From positions 181,283 to 245,282 of the forward strand of contig JACRBI010000024.1 of NCBI GenBank assembly GCA_016234495.1: DNA of 64,000 nucleotides. The letters are read 5' to 3'. Of the stretch, positions 15,201 to 25,600 are shown piece after piece (the first letter of the stretch is position 1; each line of letters begins with the position of its first letter). The translations under genes were made by a program, and so were the position numbers. Under the pieces are notes generated by a model. The model made no database searches. It saw nothing but the letters and a program-made list of their open reading frames with translations, and was not told the origin of the DNA. Source of the DNA: Chloroflexota bacterium. GTDB taxonomy: Bacteria; Chloroflexota; Anaerolineae; Anaerolineales; Villigracilaceae.

Positions 15201-17707
15201 TGCCTTCCACCCTTTCCACCCTTCGCGCGCGGCGCGAACGCCGACTCGCAAAACAGCGCACAGCATCCAACCGCACACGCGGAGCATTGCTTACAGTGGG
15301 GATGCTTCTTTCGATTCTGCTCGCCGCGCTGATCATCCTCGGCGCATTTGCCTACGCTGACATCACGCGCGATCTTCCTTCGGTTGAAATCCTTCCGCGC
15401 CTGCTCAACCCGCCCGCTGGAATTTTGTCGCAGCCCACACGTATCTTTGACCGCAGCGGACAGCAATTGCTTTTCACCTTCGCGCCGGCAGAAACATCGC
15501 GCCGGTACATTCCCATCAACGAACAAAACCCACAGCACATCCCCGAAAATTTAGTCAATGCCGTGATCGCCGTGACCGACCCGAAATTTTGGTCGCATTC
15601 CGGTTACGCCATTCAGGATTACAACAACCCCGAATCGCATCAGACCATCGCGCAAAAACTGGCCAGCGAGTTGATCACATTCAACGAAGCGCCATCGCTG
15701 CGGCGTTCCATCCGCGAGCGGATTCTTGCTGCGCAGATCACCGCGCAATTTGGGCGCACGCAGGTCATCGAGTGGCATCTCAACAGCGCGCACTTCGGCA
15801 ATTATGCTTTCGGCGTCGAAGCCGCGTCGCAGTTGTATTTCGGAAAAGCCGCCGAACAACTTACACTGGCTGAGTCTGCCATCCTTGCGGCTGCGAGCGA
15901 GACTCCTGCGCTCAATCCGCTGAATGCGCCGCAGCAGGCAATTCAACGCGGCCGCGAAGTGGTGCATATTTTGGACGAACTCGGCATGGTAAATAAAAAG
16001 GATGCGATTGCTGCGCTGGCAGAGACTCCTGAAATTCAAACAGCGGATCCGACTCCGCCCGGGCCCGCTCCTGCTTTCGTCAACATGGTCTTGTCTCAAC
16101 TAGACTCGCAAATCCCGCGTGACCGAATCGAGCGCGGCGGATTGAACATCATTACCACGCTCGATTATGAATTACAAAAACAATCCGCGTGTGTGACGGA
16201 AGCCTACGCCGCGCGCATGGCCGGGTTGACCGAATCGAAAAAAGATTGCGCGTCTGCGGGCTTGCTGCCGTCGCTGCCGCCCGCCGTCACACTCGCTGAC
16301 TCGTCTGCGAGCGCGTTGATCCTCGACCCGAATAATGGGCAGGTGCTGGCGCTGGTCGGCGAGACTGCTCAAGGCGTGGAAACTCCGCTCGTAAGCGCGC
16401 ACCAGCCCGGGTCCAGTTTGGATGCGTTTGTCTATTTAACAGGATTCACCCGCGGGTTGAGTCCAGCCTCGTTGACGTGGGATGTCCCCGATGGGGGAGT
16501 CATCCAAAACTTTGACGGTCTTTATCACGGGCCAATGCGCTTGCGGGTTGCGCTGGCGAATGATTACCAGATTCCAGTTGAGACGTTGAAGGCGCAGATG
16601 GGAATTGAAAATGTGACGAACATTGCTTCGTCGTTTGGGATTGATTTAAACAAAGACGTTTCGATGCTGAAGCTCGCTGGCGCGTACGGCGTGTTCGGAA
16701 AACAGGGAATTTATTTTGGGCAAAATGTGGGCGATGAATTTTTGCCTGTGACTGTTTTGCGCGTGGAAAGTGCCGATCATACCGTGTGGGTGGATTGGAC
16801 ACTTCCGCAAGCCAAGCCCGTGCTGACGCCTGCGCTGGCTTATTTGATGACGCATGTTTTGAGCGATGAAACCGCGCGCGGCGAATCGAATCCGCTGGAA
16901 GTTGGGCGGCCTGCGGGCGTGAAGGTCGGGCAGACTGCTGATGGACTCGATGCGTGGGCGGTTGGGTTTACGCCCGCGCATGTGGTTGTCACATGGACTG
17001 GATTGCATGGCCGCGATGCGAGTGAAATGGTTACTCCGCGATTTCCCTCCGTGTTGTGGAGTGGGCTGATGCAACTGGCTTCGGGCAATTCTCCCGCTGA
17101 CGGTTGGATTGCGCCGCAGGGCGTTTCGACCATTACGGTTTGTGACCCATCGGGGATGCTGCCCACAAGCGAATGTCCAAATTTGGTGAGCGAGATTTTC
17201 ATGAACGGCAGCGAACCCATCCAGGCGGATAATTTATTCCGCGAGTTTGACATCAACCGCGAAACGGGTCTGCTGGCAACCGTGTTCACGCCGCCTGAGT
17301 TGATTGAAACACGCGTGTATATGCTTGTCCCAGAGTCAGCGCGGAGTTGGGCATTGGGCGCAGGCTTGGAGATTCCGCCGGCATCCTATGACGCGATTCA
17401 GGCGCCGCCTGTGAATCCAAATGCAAATATCACTTCGCCTGAATTATTTGCGGATGTGAGCGGCGCTGTGAAAATAATCGGCACTGCTTCCGGCGATGAT
17501 TTTGCCTATTATCGTGTGCAGGTTGGCAAGGGCTTGAATCCGCAGGAATGGATTCAACTGGGAAGTGATGTTCCTTCAATGGTGGAAAATGGAGTCCTCG
17601 CTGAGTGGGGTACAAAAGGTCTGAGAGGACTTTACGCGATTCAACTACAGGTTGTGAGGAAGGATCAAGTGGTGGAAACCGCAGTAATTCAAGTAACCAT
17701 CAAGTAA
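15200..17707 (+). CDS. class A penicillin-binding protein homologue with degenerate GT51 and transpeptidase sites
   Basis: An 835-residue PBP1A-type protein: short cytoplasmic tail, one TM anchor (about 28-52), GT51 glycosyltransferase-like domain (about 75-260), transpeptidase-like domain (about 330-640) and a C-terminal beta domain. The scaffold is recognisable ('LNSAHFGNYAFGVEAASQLYFGK', 'HQPGSSLDAFVYL', 'DAWAVGFTP'). Catalytic motifs are altered: GT51 EDxxFxxHxG reads TDPKFWSHSG, so the general-base Glu is missing; SxxK reads SSLD; SxN reads DYQ; KTGT reads KVGQ. A structural or scaffolding pseudoenzyme is more likely than peptidoglycan synthesis. The reading frame is intact over its full length, so it is not simple decay. 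Leaderless start, see 15185. Confidence 0.9.
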   Translation: MPSTLSTLRARRERRLAKQRTASNRTRGALLTVGMLLSILLAALIILGAFAYADITRDLPSVEILPRLLNPPAGILSQPTRIFDRSGQQLLFTFAPAETSRRYIPINEQNPQHIPENLVNAVIAVTDPKFWSHSGYAIQDYNNPESHQTIAQKLASELITFNEAPSLRRSIRERILAAQITAQFGRTQVIEWHLNSAHFGNYAFGVEAASQLYFGKAAEQLTLAESAILAAASETPALNPLNAPQQAIQRGREVVHILDELGMVNKKDAIAALAETPEIQTADPTPPGPAPAFVNMVLSQLDSQIPRDRIERGGLNIITTLDYELQKQSACVTEAYAARMAGLTESKKDCASAGLLPSLPPAVTLADSSASALILDPNNGQVLALVGETAQGVETPLVSAHQPGSSLDAFVYLTGFTRGLSPASLTWDVPDGGVIQNFDGLYHGPMRLRVALANDYQIPVETLKAQMGIENVTNIASSFGIDLNKDVSMLKLAGAYGVFGKQGIYFGQNVGDEFLPVTVLRVESADHTVWVDWTLPQAKPVLTPALAYLMTHVLSDETARGESNPLEVGRPAGVKVGQTADGLDAWAVGFTPAHVVVTWTGLHGRDASEMVTPRFPSVLWSGLMQLASGNSPADGWIAPQGVSTITVCDPSGMLPTSECPNLVSEIFMNGSEPIQADNLFREFDINRETGLLATVFTPPELIETRVYMLVPESARSWALGAGLEIPPASYDAIQAPPVNPNANITSPELFADVSGAVKIIGTASGDDFAYYRVQVGKGLNPQEWIQLGSDVPSMVENGVLAEWGTKGLRGLYAIQLQVVRKDQVVETAVIQVTIK

Positions 17708-17802
17708 TGCGTAGAATAAAAAAACCACTTATAAAAAAAGCCGCTGAGATTTTCTCAACGACTTCAACTTTCAAACTTTTCAACCTGTAACCTTCAACGG
17801 TC

Positions 17803-18777
17803 TTATCTCGCCAGCACCTTCGCCATGTGATAGTACTCCATGTTCACCTTGCGCTTGTTGCTGATCACATCTGCAAGCGGAATGAAATCCACGCCTTTGC
17901 CTTTGAGCCCGGTCATCACCCCATGTTGACCTTCCACCAATGCTTCGACTGCTTTTACGCCCATGCGCGATGCCAGCAGACGGTCGTACGCTGTCGGTGA
18001 TCCGCCGCGCTGAATATGGCCGAGGATGGTCATGCGTGTTTTGAATCCCACATCCAGATCGTCAATCCTGGTTGCGAGGTCGGTTGTGCGCACGCCGGAA
18101 CCTTCGGCGTTGATGATGATGGCGTGCGTCTTGCCGCGTTTGTAGGCTTCTTCAACTGCCATGGCAACTTCATCGGCGGTGATTGGCACCTCGGGGATGA
18201 GCGCCACTTCCGCGCCGCAGACGATCGCCGCCATCACTGCCAGGTAGCCGCTGTTGCGTCCCATCGTCTCGATCAAAAACGCGCGCTGATGCGATGACGC
18301 CGTATCGCGCAGTTTGTCCACGGCTTCCATGATGGTGTTCATGGCGGTGTCTGTGCCGATGGCGATGTTCGTGCCCCAGATGTCGTTATCGATGCTGCCG
18401 GGAATACCAATGACCTTGATTCCTTTTTGCGAAAGCGCGTGAGCGCCATTCATCGAACCTTCGCCGCCGATGACGATCAACGCATCGATGCCGGCTTCAT
18501 TCATCTTGCGGATCGCGTCGCGCTGGCCGGATGGCTCCATGAATCTTTTGCTGCGGCTGGTGAGCAGGATCGTCCCGCCGCGCTGTAAAATGCCGCCCAC
18601 ATCGCGCGGTCCCATGGACTTGAACTCGCCGTTGATCAGCCCTTCATATCCATGCTGAATGCCGATCACAGCCATGTTGTTTGTTAGCGCGGTGCGAACC
18701 ACGGCGCGTATCGCCGCATTCATACCGGGTGCGTCACCGCCGGAAGTTAATACCCCAACTGTAAATTTATCTGCCAT
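17803..18777 (-). CDS. pfkA: 6-phosphofructokinase
   Basis: Phosphorylates fructose 6-phosphate in glycolysis. At 324 residues it has the length of bacterial ATP-PFK. Motifs: 'TSGGDAPGMNAAIRAVVRT', 'GGTILLTSRS', 'VIGGEGSMNGA' (usually GGDGS), 'PGSIDNDIWGTN' with the catalytic Asp, 'IETMGRNSGYLA' and 'LGHIQRGGSPTAYDR'. Gly in the GGEGS position favours ATP over pyrophosphate, while the Glu replacing Asp is a feature of some group III enzymes; the phosphoryl donor is therefore not certain. The start overlaps the 3' end of rnz by 11 bp, implying translational coupling. Confidence 0.95.
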   Translation of the reverse strand: MADKFTVGVLTSGGDAPGMNAAIRAVVRTALTNNMAVIGIQHGYEGLINGEFKSMGPRDVGGILQRGGTILLTSRSKRFMEPSGQRDAIRKMNEAGIDALIVIGGEGSMNGAHALSQKGIKVIGIPGSIDNDIWGTNIAIGTDTAMNTIMEAVDKLRDTASSHQRAFLIETMGRNSGYLAVMAAIVCGAEVALIPEVPITADEVAMAVEEAYKRGKTHAIIINAEGSGVRTTDLATRIDDLDVGFKTRMTILGHIQRGGSPTAYDRLLASRMGVKAVEALVEGQHGVMTGLKGKGVDFIPLADVISNKRKVNMEYYHMAKVLAR

Positions 18778-19699
18778 CTTCTATTTCTCTCTTGAATTGA
18801 TATGTGTCAAAATCGCGCGCCACCGCCGTGTTCGGGAAAATGGATTGCGCTTCCGCGATCACATCTTTTTCGCGGTAGCGCCGCGAAATATGAGTAAGGA
18901 TCAGCTTCTTAACCCCAGCTTTAGTTGCGAGTTCCGCGCCCATGCGCGCAGTGAGATGCGAGAACTGCTTCGCCATATCTGCCTCTTCATCCAGATATGT
19001 GGATTCGATGACAAGACCGTCCGCATCTTTGCTGACCTCGAGCAGGTTGTCTGTCCGACCGGCATCTCCCACAACGACGAGTTTACTGCCCCGCTCCCAG
19101 TTACCCAGCACATCGTCAGGAGTGATGCGCCTGCCGTCAGCCAGTGTGACCTCTTGGCCGGCGACCAGTTGTCCGCGTTCAGGACCGAACGGCACGCCAA
19201 GTTCATCCGCTTTTTGTGAAAGGAAAGGCCGTCGCGCCTTCTCTTCAAAAACATATCCCAGACAATCCGGCCCGCGGTGCGAAACCGGGAAAGACGTCAC
19301 GCTGAAATCGTCCGCTTCAAAGACCAGGCCGGGTTTTATCTCTTGCAGAATCAGCGGCATGGGGGGCTGGTTGCCGCGCAGGACGACATCGTACAGCAGC
19401 GTACGCGCGCGCTCGAGGGTGCTGCGCCCGCCATAGATGGTCAACTCATCAATCGACTCCCAGCGCAGAAGCGTGGAAAGCAGCCCGCCCAGACCAAGGA
19501 TGTGGTCGAGGTGGCCGTGCGTCAGCAGAATGCGCGTCAGGCGTTTGAAGCCAATGCCCGATTGCAGGATCTGTCTTTGTGTGCCTTCGCCGCAATCAAT
19601 GAGGAAGCGGTATTCGTTGTGTGAAACGATCTGCCCCGAAAGCCCGCGCTTTGCCGAAGGCGCGGAAGCGGATGTGCCAAGAAAAAGTATTTCGAACAA
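18767..19699 (-). CDS. rnz: ribonuclease Z
   Basis: Metallo-beta-lactamase-fold endonuclease that trims tRNA 3' ends. It has 310 residues with 'LFLGTSASAPS' at the start, the zinc motif 'THGHLDHILGL' (HxHxDH), the 'PVSHRGPDCLGY' His/exosite region, 'GDAGRTDN' carrying the bridging Asp, 'ESTYLDEEADMA' and 'LILTHISRRY'. The start is TTG 19699 with AAAGGA 8 nt upstream. It matters here because tRNA-Val lacks an encoded CCA. It overlaps pfkA downstream, an uncommon pairing. Confidence 0.95.
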   Translation of the reverse strand: MFEILFLGTSASAPSAKRGLSGQIVSHNEYRFLIDCGEGTQRQILQSGIGFKRLTRILLTHGHLDHILGLGGLLSTLLRWESIDELTIYGGRSTLERARTLLYDVVLRGNQPPMPLILQEIKPGLVFEADDFSVTSFPVSHRGPDCLGYVFEEKARRPFLSQKADELGVPFGPERGQLVAGQEVTLADGRRITPDDVLGNWERGSKLVVVGDAGRTDNLLEVSKDADGLVIESTYLDEEADMAKQFSHLTARMGAELATKAGVKKLILTHISRRYREKDVIAEAQSIFPNTAVARDFDTYQFKREIEDGR

Positions 19700-19738
19700 G
19701 GGTTGAGTCCTTTGTGAGTCTACTGCAAAAAGACTGTC

Positions 19739-19842
19739 TTACCGCGAAGATACGAAGGTCGCCAAGAAAAAATATAATCGCGAAGATTTTTCTGCTTGAA
19801 TTTATAAAATTCTTAAAAATTTCTTTGCGGGCTTCGCGGTAA
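19739..19842. repeat. dispersed inverted repeat (ttaccgcgaag ... cttcgcggtaa)
   Basis: 11-bp arms TTACCGCGAAG / CTTCGCGGTAA enclose about 80 A/T-rich bases. It belongs with other Cgcgaa-rich palindromes at 11966-12010, 22353-22541, 52683-52757 and 63908-63985. The rest of the 280-base rnz-ftsK spacer holds a TATAAT at about 19895 and short direct repeats of CAACTTGCAAC. Confidence 0.65.
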
Positions 19843-19979
19843 AAGGGTTTACAGTGCGGTCAATTGTACCTTAAAGGAAACAGACCATCAGTGCTATAAT
19901 CTTTTTCAACCTGCAACCTTTCAACTTGCAACTTGTAACCTGCAACTTTTCAACTCTTTTGCCTTCATCCTTTGAAATT

Positions 19980-22280
19980 ATGCCCCTCCTAAAACCCTCC
20001 ACGCCTGCTAAAAAAAACACAGCGCCGGCAGGAAAGACCCTGCCTCCCAAAAAAGGGAAGCCCGCAGCCAAAGGCAAACATTCCGAGCCTCTGCCCCCGC
20101 CGCCCGCCTTTTCATGGTGGAACAGCCTGTCTGCCGAACGAAAACTGGATGTGGTTGGCATTGTCCTCGCGTTCCTCGGCATCATAATTATTCTAGGGCT
20201 TGCCTCCGCCAATCGTTCCGAAATTATCAAGGGAACACTCGGATTCATTTCACAAATCTTTGGCTGGGGATTGTATGTTCTGCCCATCGGATTACTCTTC
20301 TTCGGCCTGTGGCTTGTCTTTCGCAAGATCGAGCGCATCCCGCCGCTTTCGATAGAGCGGGCAGCCGGCAGCGTGATCCTCTTTCTCTGGCTGCTGACAG
20401 TTTTACATTCTCTCGTCGCCACAGCCGATACAGCCGAAGCCGTGGCAATCACAGGAATTGGCGGCGGCGCGCTCGGCGCGCTCTTCCAGCGCATGCTTTG
20501 GAGTTGGCTTGGCACAGGCGGCGCAATCATTGCCCTCGCCGCGTGGTTCATCATCGGTGTGGCAGTATTGCTCGACAAACCGGTGCAGGATTTATTCTTC
20601 TGGCTTGCGCCGATGATGGCCGGGATACGGAAATGGCTGAACAAACCCATCGCATCCACGCCTGCGCTCGAGCCTGCTTCTATTTCTGATGAAGAATTCA
20701 CGCCGATAGATTCCTCCGCCATGCCGGCAGTGACCCCGGCAGCCGAAAGCGCCGTCCACCCAACGCGGATAACTACCGGCGCAAATGTAATCCACTGGAA
20801 GCTGCCAGCCGTCAGCGATATCCTCGATAGCGGCAATGCGCCCGCCATCAACGAAGATTTCATCCAACAGCGCGCGCGATTAATTGAAGAGACGCTTGCG
20901 TCCTTCGGCGCGCCAGCGCAGGTAGTTGCGATCAGCCGCGGGCCGTCGATCACGCAGTTCGGAGTGGAGCCGCTTTTTCTTGAGTCCAGAGGCGGAATCC
21001 GCACAAAAGTCCGCGTCAGCAAGATTGCATCCCTGTCTGACGATCTCGCGCTCGCATTAGCCGCGCCGCGCATCCGCATTCAAGCGCCGGTGCCCGGCCA
21101 TAGTTACGTGGGCATCGAAGTGCCGAACGAAGAAATGGCGATGGTGGCTCTGCGCGATATTTTGGAAAGTGAAATTTACACGCGCAACACCAAGCCCCTG
21201 AATTTTGGATTGGGGCGCGACGTGGCCGGGCTTCCCATCGTTGCCAGCCTTGAAGGGATGCCGCACATGCTGATCGCCGGCACCACAGGTTCCGGCAAAT
21301 CAGTGTGCGTGAATTCCATTTTGACATGTTTCCTGCTGTTCAACACGCCCGATGATTTGCGGATTGTTCTGGTTGACCCCAAGCGTGTGGAATTGACCGG
21401 CTATAACGGCATCCCGCATTTGCTCGGGCCTGTAGTTGTGGAAATGGATCGCGTGATCGGCGCGCTGCAATGGATGACGCGCGAAATGGACAAGCGTTAT
21501 CACATGTTCGCGCAGGTTGGCTCGCGTAACATCACCGATTACAACGCCAAGATGAAGGTGCAGGGGCAGAAGAAACTGCCATACCTTGTCATCATCATTG
21601 ATGAATTGGCTGACCTGATGATGATCGCGCCGGATGAAACTGAAAAGACGATCACGCGCCTCGCGCAACTGGCGCGCGCGACCGGCATTCACATGATTCT
21701 CGCCACGCAGCGCCCATCGGTGGATGTGGTGACGGGTCTGATCAAGGCCAACTTCCCTGCGCGTATTGCGTTTGCAGTTGCATCCAACACCGACAGCCGA
21801 GTCATTCTCGACCAGCCGGGCGCCGAAAGATTGCTTGGCCGCGGTGACATGCTTTATCAGGCGCCGGATGCTCCGTCTGCTGCGCGTTTGCAGGGCGTCT
21901 TCGTTTCAGACCACGAGATTCAAAACCTGGTTGAATATTGGAAGATGCAGGCCGGCGGCGCGAGTCCGTATGCGGTGGCGGGCGCTCCTGCTGATTCTGT
22001 GCCGAGCGGCGTGCCGCTCAAACAGACCCATTTATGGGATGAAGGTGATAAATCAGACGTTGACCCGCTCTTCGATGACGCCGTGGAAATTGTCCGCAAG
22101 GAAGGGCGCGCGTCTGTCTCCATGCTGCAAAGAAGGATGCGCATTGGTTACACGCGCGCCTCGCGCATTGTGGATATGATGGAAGATAAAAAGATCGTCG
22201 GTCCGCCCGAGGGCGGCACGCAGATGCGCGCAGTTCTGGATTACGGTCAGACCGCGCCGCCCAAGGATGATGGGATATAA
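19980..22280 (+). CDS. ftsK: FtsK/SpoIIIE DNA translocase
   Basis: Septal ATP-driven DNA pump for chromosome segregation. It has 766 residues: a basic N-terminus, four predicted transmembrane helices (about 60-220), a short linker, then alpha/beta motor domains with 'GHSYVGIEVPN', Walker A 'AGTTGSGKSVCVNS' and Walker B 'LVIIIDELADLMM', 'LATQRPSVDVVTGLIKANFPARIAF', and a winged-helix gamma domain ('VSMLQRRMRIGYTRASRIVDMME') that reads polar KOPS-like DNA. The linker is short compared with E. coli FtsK and closer to SpoIIIE. The track start (19926) reads repeat sequence; ATG 19980 starts MPLLKPSTPAKK, though no strong Shine-Dalgarno is visible. Confidence 0.96.
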   Translation: MPLLKPSTPAKKNTAPAGKTLPPKKGKPAAKGKHSEPLPPPPAFSWWNSLSAERKLDVVGIVLAFLGIIIILGLASANRSEIIKGTLGFISQIFGWGLYVLPIGLLFFGLWLVFRKIERIPPLSIERAAGSVILFLWLLTVLHSLVATADTAEAVAITGIGGGALGALFQRMLWSWLGTGGAIIALAAWFIIGVAVLLDKPVQDLFFWLAPMMAGIRKWLNKPIASTPALEPASISDEEFTPIDSSAMPAVTPAAESAVHPTRITTGANVIHWKLPAVSDILDSGNAPAINEDFIQQRARLIEETLASFGAPAQVVAISRGPSITQFGVEPLFLESRGGIRTKVRVSKIASLSDDLALALAAPRIRIQAPVPGHSYVGIEVPNEEMAMVALRDILESEIYTRNTKPLNFGLGRDVAGLPIVASLEGMPHMLIAGTTGSGKSVCVNSILTCFLLFNTPDDLRIVLVDPKRVELTGYNGIPHLLGPVVVEMDRVIGALQWMTREMDKRYHMFAQVGSRNITDYNAKMKVQGQKKLPYLVIIIDELADLMMIAPDETEKTITRLAQLARATGIHMILATQRPSVDVVTGLIKANFPARIAFAVASNTDSRVILDQPGAERLLGRGDMLYQAPDAPSAARLQGVFVSDHEIQNLVEYWKMQAGGASPYAVAGAPADSVPSGVPLKQTHLWDEGDKSDVDPLFDDAVEIVRKEGRASVSMLQRRMRIGYTRASRIVDMMEDKKIVGPPEGGTQMRAVLDYGQTAPPKDDGI

Positions 22281-22321
22281 AAGAGAAAGGATTGCCTCAT
22301 TGCAATCCTTTCTCTTTTTAT
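22279..22321 (+). terminator. intrinsic terminator of ftsK
   Basis: AAAGAGAAAGGATTGC / GCAATCCTTTCTCTTT, a 16-bp stem with T-run. Confidence 0.93.
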
Positions 22322-22352
22322 ACTGAGGGCGGGGACAAATTGCGCTTTCGTT

Positions 22353-22541
22353 GAATGAGTTTCTTAACGCAAAGGCGCAGAGGCGCGAGGAAAAAACTTT
22401 GAATCTTTGCGACTTTGCGTTAAATAACCTAAGTTGCTACTTTTTGATTTTAGCGAAAGACCAAAACCCGTTAGCCGCGAATTCCACGAATTTTCGCGAA
22501 TTTACTTAAAAAAATTCGCGTGAATTAGCGAAATTCGCGGC
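22353..22541. repeat. two adjacent palindromic repeats in the ftsK to HD-GYP gap
   Basis: TTAACGCAAAG...CTTTGCGTTAA (about 22353-22427) and GCCGCGAATT...AATTCGCGGC (22474-22541, about 30-bp imperfect arms). The 316-base gap between ftsK and the next gene contains nothing else that I can identify. Confidence 0.75.
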
Positions 22542-22637
22542 AAAGAGCTTGTATCTTCCTTTTGAACCTCAAGGTGGCAACTTGAGTTAAATAGAAAAAC
22601 CGCAATTAATGACCGCCCCGAGTATAGACAAACTTTA

Positions 22638-25600
22638 TTACAAAAGAGACTCTAAAAATACTTTCACAACCTGCGGGTCGAACTGAATCCCGTCCAGGGA
22701 TTTGATGTAATCCAAAGTCTTTTCCCGCGTCCATTTGGCGCGGTAGGGGCGGTCTGACGTAAGCGCGTCGTACACATCCACAATGGAGAATATTCGGGCT
22801 GCGAGCGGAATTTGTTCACCCTTCAACCTGCGCGGGTATCCAGTCCCGTCCCATTTTTCGTGATGGCAGTAGGGGATGTCTATGGCGGCGGACCTCAAAT
22901 AGCGGATGGGGGAAAGCAGTTCAAAAGCGAATACCGGATGCCTGCGCATGATCGTCCACTCAGTCTCAGTCAGGGAGGCGGGTTTGAGCAGGATGTTGTC
23001 TGCGACTCCCATTTTGCCGATGTCGTGCAAAAGTCCGCCGCGGCGCACATGCACCAGTTCCTCATCTGAGAATCCCATCAGGCGCGCAAGTTCAACAGCC
23101 TTTTCAGTCACCCGCAGTGTGTGGCCTTCGGTTTCTTCATCGCGCAGATCAAGCGCGCGCGACCAGCCTTCAATGGTGGCTTCATAGGCATTGATCAATT
23201 CAGTGTTGGTGACTTGCAGGTTCTCAAACAATTTGGCGTTGTCAATGGCGATGGCGGCCTGACCTGCCAGCGTATTGAAAAAATCAAACCATTCTCCGTC
23301 CCGCTCAACAACCGAACGGTGAAAGACCTCCAGCACGCCGATGGCTCTTCCCTTTACGATCAGCGGCGTCCCGTAGTAACTTACAAATTTCTCCCCGCCC
23401 AGCAGCCCGGTGAGCAGCATGTTGCCCGGCTCGTCTGCCAGGTTTGGAATATCCACAATGCGTTGTTCCTTGGCGGCTCTGCCGGCGTAACTTTCGCCCA
23501 ATTTCACCCGCGCAGATTTTGAAGCATCCGTCCAAAAGCCGACTCCTGCCCCGTATTCAAGCATGTTCGTGATGGGGTCAAGCAGCAGAACCGAAACGGC
23601 ATCCACCGAAAGAAGCCTGGCAGTATGCAAGACTAGCGCGTTCAGGCTCAAGTGAATGTCGAAAGTGGAGTTGATGGTTTGATCGATCTCCCGCAGGGCG
23701 GTCAGGCGTTCAAGCTGTATGCGGATTTTTTCCTCCGCCTGATGGCGGTCGGTAACATCCCGCGCCAGAGCGCGCACAATCGGACCGTTGTCAGAATCTG
23801 CGCGAAGGGTGTTGTCGTATTCCCAGATGCGTTTTTCCCCGCTGACGGTCTGCACCAGCATCACCCCGCTGGCCTGCCCATCCCGTTGGATGGAAGCAAG
23901 ATAAGCGTTGAACTGAATGCGCGCTTCTGGCACCAGCAGGTCGCGCAGGTTCATTTTCAAGAGCGTATCCGTATCCATGCCCAGCAATTTCGATGCCGAT
24001 GGATTAATGGAGAGGATGTTACCCTGCAAGTCGTGTGTGCCGATCAGGTCATGGATGTGCTCTACCAGGTCGCGGTAGCGGTCTTCGCTTCGGCGGATCG
24101 ACTCCTCGTCCCGCCTGCGCTCGGTGATGTCGCGCACGATGGCCGTATAGAGTTTTTTGCCGTCAATCTCCGACTGTGAAATGGATACCTCGCTTGGAAA
24201 CGCTTCGCCGTTGGCGCGCAAACAGGTCAATGCCAGCGCTGGAAGTTCCATTGAGCGTTGAGTTGAGTTGGACTGACCGAACGCGCGCACAAAATCCCCG
24301 TGCCGGTGGCGGATATCTTCAGGAATAAAACGGGACAACGACTTCCCGATAGCCTCGACTGCCGCGCATCCATACATTTGCTCGGCGGCAGGGTTGAATA
24401 TAACAATGCGTTGATCCTCGTCAATGGAAACGATGGCGTCCATTGCAGAGTTGAAGATTGCCTGCAACTGCGACTGGCTGTCTTGCAGAGCCTGCTCGGC
24501 TTGTTTGCGTTCGGTGATGTCGCGCACCGCGCTCTGAATGTGCAGGGGATTCCCGCGCGCATCACGCACCAGTTCCGCATTGATCTCGACAGAGACAACC
24601 CCGCCGCTCTTCTTGCGGAAGAGGCGCTCGTACACTGGGAACTGCTCCCCGGCTATCAGCCGCTGAAGCACATCTGAGCTCTTCTCAGGTTCTGCAGAAA
24701 GTTCGCGGACCGAAAGTCCGCGTATTTCATCCAGTGAATATTCCAGCATGTCTGCCGCGCGCTGGTTGACAGCCAGGTGCCGCCCTTCCAAATCCAGGAT
24801 GAATATTGCATCGTGTGTTTGCTCGAACAGGGAGCGGTAGCGCAACTCGGCTTCACGCACAGCATCCTGCGCCTGCCTGCGCTCGGTAACATCCTCCACC
24901 ATCGCCTGAACGGCGGCCCCCCCGTTAAATATTGTGCGGGTTAATGAAAGCACGGCATGATAGGGAGAGCCGTCCTTGCGCCTGAACCGCACTTCAAAGC
25001 CCTTCACGAAACCTTGTTGTTGAAAGAGAGCCAGCGCTTCCGTTCTTTCCTGCGGATCATAATAGAGCGCGGCGACATTTCCCATTTCTTCAATATCTGC
25101 CCGGCTGTATTGGCCGGGGGCGAGCATGGCGTCGTTGAAAGCCAGCAGGTTGCCCTGCAAATCTGCAACGCCAATGCCAATCGGCGCATTCTCGAACAAG
25201 GTCCGGAACTGTCCTCCGCTTTCGAACAGGGCCTTTCGTTCAGGGACATCTGGCGCGGAAACCTCCGCCAGCCCAAAGATGGTGGAGAGCAACGTCCCGC
25301 TCATTTCGGTCTTGTGAACAAATGCGTCAGCGCCGGCCTGCATGGCGGCGGTGCGGTAGGTTTCATCCAGCATGATGGTGAGGATGACGATCTTCGCTTT
25401 GGGTACATGCTGTTTAAACAAGGGAATTAATGCCAGACCCGATTGTTGCCCCAGGTTCAAGTCCAGCAGGATGATATCGGGGTTCAATCGGCGGGCTTGC
25501 GCGAGCGCGTCCTGCCCCTCGGTTGCGGTTCCAGCCACACTGAGCGTCGTCTGCAAATGCAAAAAGTCGCGCACTGCGTCAAGGAAATACGGGCTGTCAT

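Noticed and set aside
19871-21079. Minus-strand ORF of 402 aa
   Set aside because: It lies opposite ftsK, is Ser/Arg/Pro-rich and shows no motif; a shadow of codon bias.
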